Shown piece by piece: positions 59,940 to 64,000 of a stretch of DNA of 64,000 nucleotides (positions are counted from its first letter, which is position 1; each line of letters opens with the position of its first letter). A program made the position numbers and the translations under genes. This DNA comes from Dehalobacter sp. DCM (GTDB taxonomy: Bacteria > Bacillota > Desulfitobacteriia > Desulfitobacteriales > Syntrophobotulaceae), in NCBI RefSeq assembly GCF_024972775.1, contig NZ_CP092282.1, forward strand, positions 1,178,001 to 1,242,000, in the 5' to 3' direction. Under the pieces are notes generated by a model, which worked only from the letters and a program-made list of their open reading frames with translations, did no database searches and was not told the DNA's origin.

Positions 59940-61280
59940 ATGAATATAGCAAGTGTTCCTCAGCCGAAAGGATCAGAAGAGCTGAAAACGAATTCAAGCG
60001 CGGCAGATAAGGGTTCCAAAGGCTCCGGGATGGAGCAGGACTCTCTCTTGTTCGCGCTTTTTCTTCAAAATTGCCTATCACAGGACGCTGTGGGACAAAC
60101 ACCAACTGGAGAATTATCGGATGACGCTGACGGTGATGTCAGTCCTGAACAAGGGGACAGTATCATCGGGCAGAATGCATTCGTACAGGTTCTCCAGAAT
60201 TTATTTCCGGCTGGCATGGAGGCCACTTCCGGATCAATAGGAGATCATAATAGTACTCTGCTTACCGATTTGACTCTCGGCGCAGATGGCATCGATATGA
60301 TGTCACTGAACAAAGCACTGGAAAGCTTTGCTTCGACGGGAATCAATGGACAAACACGGGAATCCTTGACTAACGGTGAAGGATTAAAGCTGGGTAACTA
60401 CCTGAAGGCTTTTGGACTACAAGGGATTGATGGTTCTAAAGCTCACTCTCTCGATCCAGCGGAGTTGGATAAATATAATACAACGATGAACTACTTGAAG
60501 GAACTCTCTGGGACAATAACAACCGAAACCGAATTGAAAGCGGGGTCCCAAGACAATCCCGCAGCAGCTATCGCCTTACTGCAGGTCATTGCCGGGAAAT
60601 CTGTTTCTAAAAGCAATGACAACCAAGCAACCGGTAGCATACGGGATGATTTGAATGCGGCGGAAGCGGCTGCAGAGGTATCCGGCACCAACGCTCTGAA
60701 TGCGGTAAGCTCCAGCACAACCCAGACAGCTGCGAATAATGAGCAATCAAGCGATAAAGCAAACGATACCATGAGCTCTGTTCTAACAGCACAAGCAGGG
60801 AATAAGACAGAGATGACGACGGATATGATTGATGAACATGCCCTGGATACTGATGCATTGAGCAGCGGAAAGGTCTGGGATCAAGTTCTCGACGCATTGA
60901 AAAAGCAGGACATACGCTCTGCGGAAATCAACACACTTTCTATCCAGTTACAGCCTCAGGAACTCGGTAAAATGGATATAACCATGCATTTGAAAGATGG
61001 ACAGCTTCATCTGGTGATTAATGCCAGTGAACAAGCAACCGGGGCACTGATACAGAACAGTCTTCAAGATCTAAGAGAGGGTCTGGCCGATATCGGAGTT
61101 ACCTGCGGTTCAATGGAGTTGGGAAACCAGAGTAATCACCAAACCCCGAAAAAAGGACACTATCGTTATACTGAGGCGCTTGACACACCACTGCAGGAAG
61201 AAGATATGACGATTTCACCCATATTTACGTCCTATCTGAATCCCTATGCGCAGAGCGGCAGGATTAATGTCAGTGTCTAA
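59940..61280 (+). CDS. fliK: Flagellar hook-length control protein FliK
   Basis: A 446-residue protein with a long low-complexity N-terminal part rich in Ser, Ala, Asn and Asp, and a conserved C-terminal domain (LSIQLQPQELGKMDITMHLK then HLVINASEQATGALI). It measures hook length and triggers the FlhB switch. Strong GGAGGTGAAAGG site. It is the first gene of the displaced hook block. Confidence 0.9.
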   Translation: MNIASVPQPKGSEELKTNSSAADKGSKGSGMEQDSLLFALFLQNCLSQDAVGQTPTGELSDDADGDVSPEQGDSIIGQNAFVQVLQNLFPAGMEATSGSIGDHNSTLLTDLTLGADGIDMMSLNKALESFASTGINGQTRESLTNGEGLKLGNYLKAFGLQGIDGSKAHSLDPAELDKYNTTMNYLKELSGTITTETELKAGSQDNPAAAIALLQVIAGKSVSKSNDNQATGSIRDDLNAAEAAAEVSGTNALNAVSSSTTQTAANNEQSSDKANDTMSSVLTAQAGNKTEMTTDMIDEHALDTDALSSGKVWDQVLDALKKQDIRSAEINTLSIQLQPQELGKMDITMHLKDGQLHLVINASEQATGALIQNSLQDLREGLADIGVTCGSMELGNQSNHQTPKKGHYRYTEALDTPLQEEDMTISPIFTSYLNPYAQSGRINVSV

Positions 61281-61292
61281 AGGAGGATTACC

Positions 61293-61748
61293 ATGACGGT
61301 AAATAATGTTGCCGGAATAAACGCGGCTGGAAATACAGCTGCGACCAATAACACCACCAGGGCTGAGCAAAACGCGAACGCCAGTCTGGATCAAAACGCT
61401 TTTCTTAAATTGTTAATTGCGCAGCTGCAAAATCAGGACCCGATGTCGCCCATGGACGACACCCAATTTGTATCCCAAATGGCCACGTTCAGTATGCTCG
61501 AACAGATGACCACTATGGCGTCGAACATTGGGGAATTAAAGGATAGTTTAACAGCACAAAGCAGTCAAACTCTTCTGACTCAAGGCGCTGCTATGATCGG
61601 CAAGTCAGTGACAGGTAAGGACGCGGACGGCAATGATATAAGCGGGATTGTGTCCTCGGTTAAACTCGTCGATGGGTCCCTGTCGGTGTTGATTGGCAAT
61701 ACCGAAATAACTTTAGACAATGTGCTTGAAGTAAAGAATTCCGGCTAA
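61293..61748 (+). CDS. flgD: Flagellar hook-capping protein FlgD
   Basis: A 151-residue scaffold for hook assembly: LDQNAFLKLLIAQLQNQDPM and MDDTQFVSQMATFSMLEQMT are diagnostic. The C-terminal part carries a short TUDOR-like segment (LLTQGAAMIGKSVTGKDADG). It lies between fliK and flgE. Confidence 0.94.
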   Translation: MTVNNVAGINAAGNTAATNNTTRAEQNANASLDQNAFLKLLIAQLQNQDPMSPMDDTQFVSQMATFSMLEQMTTMASNIGELKDSLTAQSSQTLLTQGAAMIGKSVTGKDADGNDISGIVSSVKLVDGSLSVLIGNTEITLDNVLEVKNSG

Positions 61749-61819
61749 ACGTAATGTAGAAGATGAGTTGAGACGGAATGTTAAATGTTGGGGGATAAAA
61801 GTTTAGGAGGTAACGCCAT

Positions 61820-62743
61820 ATGATGCGTTCGCTATACTCAGCCATTACGGGGCTAAAAAACCATCAGACATCCATGGATGTTATCGGTAATAATATTGCT
61901 AACGTCAATACTGCCGGTTATAAAAGAGAGAGAGCCAGCTTTGCCACTATGCTCGGACAAGCGATACAGGACGCTTCAAAACCGACCACGGGCGTTGGCG
62001 GAACCAACGGAATAGCGGTCGGTCTCGGCAGTGTTCTCGGGTCCGTAGAAATAATCGGTACCCAGGGCAGTTCGCAGTATACTGGAAAAGATACGGATAT
62101 GATGATCCAGGGGAGTGGGTTCTTTGTCCTTAATCAAGGAGGAACACCTTATTATACACGAACAGGAAATTTTGGTTTTGATGAAAACGGATATTTAGTT
62201 GATAACAATACTGGTGCCTATGTTCAAGGTTATTTGAACCAGGATTTAACGGTTGCCACCCCTACTTATCTTGATAAAACCCTAAGCACCAGTTTAAAGA
62301 AGATTAAAGTGTCAGATGCCGATAGTATCGATGATGCAGATACAACGGCAGACCCACTCATCACCGGCTATTCACTGGATAGCTATAGTATTGATTCCAA
62401 AGGGGTTATTACCGGAGTGTTTGTTGATAATTCCACCGGCATCCAAATGACCCGAGAAATAGCCCGAATTGCTTTGGCTTCGTTCAGCAATCCCACTGGA
62501 TTGAGTTACGAAGGAAATAATTTTTATACAACGAGCAATAACTCAGGGACAGCAAATCTGGGATATCCGGGGGATAGTGGGAAAGGTGGCATTACAACAA
62601 GTTATCTGGAAATGTCTAACGTGGATCTCTCCCAGGAATTTACGGATATGATCGTTACTCAGCGTGGCTTCCAGGCAAACTCCCGCGTGATCACCGTTTC
62701 CGACTCTCTTCTTGAAGAATTGATTAACCTGAAACGCAGTTAA
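61820..62743 (+). CDS. flgE: Flagellar hook protein FlgE
   Basis: A 307-residue hook or distal-rod family protein. The N-terminal RSLYSAITGLKNHQTSMDVI with GNNIANVNTAGYKRERASF, central IQGSGFFVLNQGG and C-terminal VDLSQEFTDMIVTQRGFQAN are shared by FlgE and FlgG. The position after flgD and the short Firmicute-type length favour FlgE (264 residues in B. subtilis). TAGGAGG precedes two possible ATGs (61820, 61823). Confidence 0.88.
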   Translation: MMRSLYSAITGLKNHQTSMDVIGNNIANVNTAGYKRERASFATMLGQAIQDASKPTTGVGGTNGIAVGLGSVLGSVEIIGTQGSSQYTGKDTDMMIQGSGFFVLNQGGTPYYTRTGNFGFDENGYLVDNNTGAYVQGYLNQDLTVATPTYLDKTLSTSLKKIKVSDADSIDDADTTADPLITGYSLDSYSIDSKGVITGVFVDNSTGIQMTREIARIALASFSNPTGLSYEGNNFYTTSNNSGTANLGYPGDSGKGGITTSYLEMSNVDLSQEFTDMIVTQRGFQANSRVITVSDSLLEELINLKRS

Positions 62744-62856
62744 TGGCGAAAGAAAACAGGTAGCGTTGACAAAACTAATTGATGCGCCAAAATAGTAAAT
62801 ACCCTAATCATTTGGTGTTGATATAAATTGGTAAATAAAGGGGAGGAGATGGTCCG

Positions 62857-63684
62857 ATGCAGGTGTCCGCACATTATCTCCATTCACTGCAAAACCGTAT
62901 GAACTTGATATCCAACAACCTGGCCAATACCGCGACAACCGGCTTCAAACAACAGCTGTTGTCTCTGGAGGAAAGTTATGATGCTCAGGACAGAAGCAAT
63001 ACCGCTGCCCTGTACGGCGGATTTCCGGAAACGACGCTACCGGTTATCCGCCTTAACCCATATGATGGCAAACGCTATGATTTTAGCCAGGGGGCGCTGG
63101 AGAATACCGGCAACCCTCTGGACCTTGCGGTAAGCGGTGAAGGCTTCTTTCAGGTAAAAACTTCAGATGGCAGGATAGGTTATACCCGCGCAGGGTTGTT
63201 CATGGTTGACGGGGCAGGAAACTTGGTCAATAATGAAGGTATGACCCTGGAAACCAACGTAGTTGTGCCTGAGGATGTTTCTGAAGTCAGTATCGGCAGC
63301 GACGGAACGATATATGGTTTAAAAACAGCCACCGAAACGGCAGAGGCAGGCACGGCTGGCGCAGAAACCGAAGAAGGGCAAAACGCAAACAACTTTATTG
63401 AACTTGGGAAAATATCCTTGTACCGTTTTGCAAATGCGGATGGTTTGGAGCAAACCGGCGGCACCATGTTTTATGCGACAGATGCCTCAGGTAAAGCCAT
63501 TGAAGGAACATCCGGCGAAGAGGGTTTCGGCACGATCCAAAACGGCATGGTGGAAAAATCCAATACCAATATCATGACAGCCATGGCAGATCTTATTCAA
63601 GCACAGAGGGCTTATCAAATTGACATACGGATTAAACAAAATCAGGATGAAATGATGGTAACAACCATTGGGATGAGAGGATGA
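62857..63684 (+). CDS. Flagellar rod protein FlgF/FlgG-like
   Basis: A 275-residue rod protein: YLHSLQNRMNLISNNLANTA, the inner block NPLDLAVSGEGFFQVKTSDG and the C-terminal KSNTNIMTAMADLIQAQRAY. The start of the chain and the EKSN-type tail fit FlgF/FlgG (FlhO/FlhP of Bacillus). A Glu/Ala-rich insertion (about 155-180) is unusual. The 113-bp gap before it shows TTGACA at 62766 with only a weak -10, so a separate promoter is uncertain. flgB follows 8 bp after its stop. Confidence 0.85.
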   Translation: MQVSAHYLHSLQNRMNLISNNLANTATTGFKQQLLSLEESYDAQDRSNTAALYGGFPETTLPVIRLNPYDGKRYDFSQGALENTGNPLDLAVSGEGFFQVKTSDGRIGYTRAGLFMVDGAGNLVNNEGMTLETNVVVPEDVSEVSIGSDGTIYGLKTATETAEAGTAGAETEEGQNANNFIELGKISLYRFANADGLEQTGGTMFYATDASGKAIEGTSGEEGFGTIQNGMVEKSNTNIMTAMADLIQAQRAYQIDIRIKQNQDEMMVTTIGMRG

Positions 63685-63691
63685 ACATAAG

Positions 63692-64000
63692 ATGGCCGGT
63701 TGGTTGGATTCACCGTTATTTAAACTAATGGAAAGAGGGTTGGATGGGACAAGTTTAAGACAGCGTGTCTTGGCGAATAACATTGCCAATAATGACACAC
63801 CGGATTATAAGAGGTCCGATCTTCAATTTGATGCGTATCTCCAGGCAGCATTGAATGACTCCGAATCAACGGTGACAACAGTAGGTACAGAGCCAGGACA
63901 TATTCCGATTACGATCAATAAGCACCTTACTGATAATTATGTTGTTCAGGATAATCATACGACGTATCGCAATGACGGCAACAATGTCGATATCGACACG
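63692..64000 (+). CDS. flgB: Flagellar basal-body rod protein FlgB (cut by window end)
   Basis: The first 103 residues of FlgB: LFKLMERGLDGTSLRQRVLA, then NNIANNDTPDYKRSDLQFDA. The reading frame runs off the right edge. FlgB forms the proximal rod with FlgC. It is normally adjacent to flgC, but in this genome flgC lies 23 kb upstream behind cheB. Whether another flgC follows outside the window cannot be seen. Confidence 0.93.
   Translation, partial: MAGWLDSPLFKLMERGLDGTSLRQRVLANNIANNDTPDYKRSDLQFDAYLQAALNDSESTVTTVGTEPGHIPITINKHLTDNYVVQDNHTTYRNDGNNVDIDT

Noticed and set aside
62766-62795. Sigma-A promoter ahead of the FlgF/FlgG-like gene
   Set aside because: TTGACA is perfect but the -10 candidates are poor or need a 19-bp spacer, so it is not listed as a feature.

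Overview
The window comes from a low-to-mid GC, flagellated, endospore-former-type Firmicute, most likely a strict anaerobe of the Clostridia (Peptococcaceae or Desulfitobacteriaceae; Dehalobacter, Desulfitobacterium or Desulfosporosinus relatives). Evidence: strong AGGAGG-type ribosome binding sites with frequent GTG and TTG starts, Firmicute-type LexA and sigma-A sites, a FliW-CsrA-flagellin circuit, FliY instead of FliN, CheC/CheD, YaaR, FlaG, and a tungsten-type aldehyde ferredoxin oxidoreductase. The genus is inferred from gene content only.

Left part (1-9.1 kb): the end of a KilA-N domain gene, a predicted lipoprotein, a type IV prepilin peptidase, a small conserved protein whose promoter carries a near-perfect LexA box, and a sugar cluster. 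That cluster has two paralogous family-2 glycosyltransferases, a DegT/VioA-like aminotransferase, a long-type dTDP-glucose pyrophosphorylase and a dTDP-glucose 4,6-dehydratase, enough on paper to make a dTDP-4-amino-4,6-dideoxyhexose and transfer it.

Metabolic island (8.4-15.3 kb): an E1-like ThiF/MoeB protein, iron-type alcohol dehydrogenase, aldehyde:ferredoxin oxidoreductase, ThiS/MoaD-like carrier and an ABM-domain protein, interrupted by structured palindromic repeats (one MITE-like with terminal inverted repeats). It ends in a remnant of a transporter ATPase gene and a HTH plus molybdate/tungstate-type ligand-binding regulator that appears to start at ATT.

Motility part 1 (15.4-31.6 kb): cheR, yaaR, a Tat-exported M28 peptidase, motB and motA (mostly minus strand), then flgM-flgN-flgK-flgL-yviE-fliW-csrA. 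A repeat-rich patch follows (25.3-26.9 kb) with a decayed HigB/HigA toxin-antitoxin pair, several perfect palindromes and a nested REP-like array. Then come flagellin (sigma-28 promoter, two predicted CsrA sites in the leader), flaG, fliD, fliS and a fliT-like gene.

Motility part 2 (31.7-64 kb): a TetR regulator, a large hybrid histidine kinase, a response regulator, cheA-cheW-cheB, then tightly packed flgC-fliE-fliF-fliG-fliH-fliI-fliJ-flbD-fliL-fliM-fliY-cheY-fliO-fliP-fliQ-fliR-flhB-flhA-flhF-flhG-ycgR-cheC-cheD-(membrane protein)-sigD-fliK-flgD-flgE-flgF/G-flgB. Compared with the Bacillus subtilis fla/che operon, the fliK-flgD-flgE block and flgB have moved to the far end, and cheB/cheA/cheW to the front.

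The genes together encode almost a complete flagellum with its export gate, chemotaxis core (no chemoreceptor is seen), stator, sigma-28/FlgM checkpoint, post-transcriptional flagellin control and a c-di-GMP brake. The strongest items for follow-up are the nested REP array, the CsrA sites in the flagellin leader, non-canonical start codons in two genes, the LexA-controlled small protein and the structured repeats around the aldehyde oxidoreductase genes.
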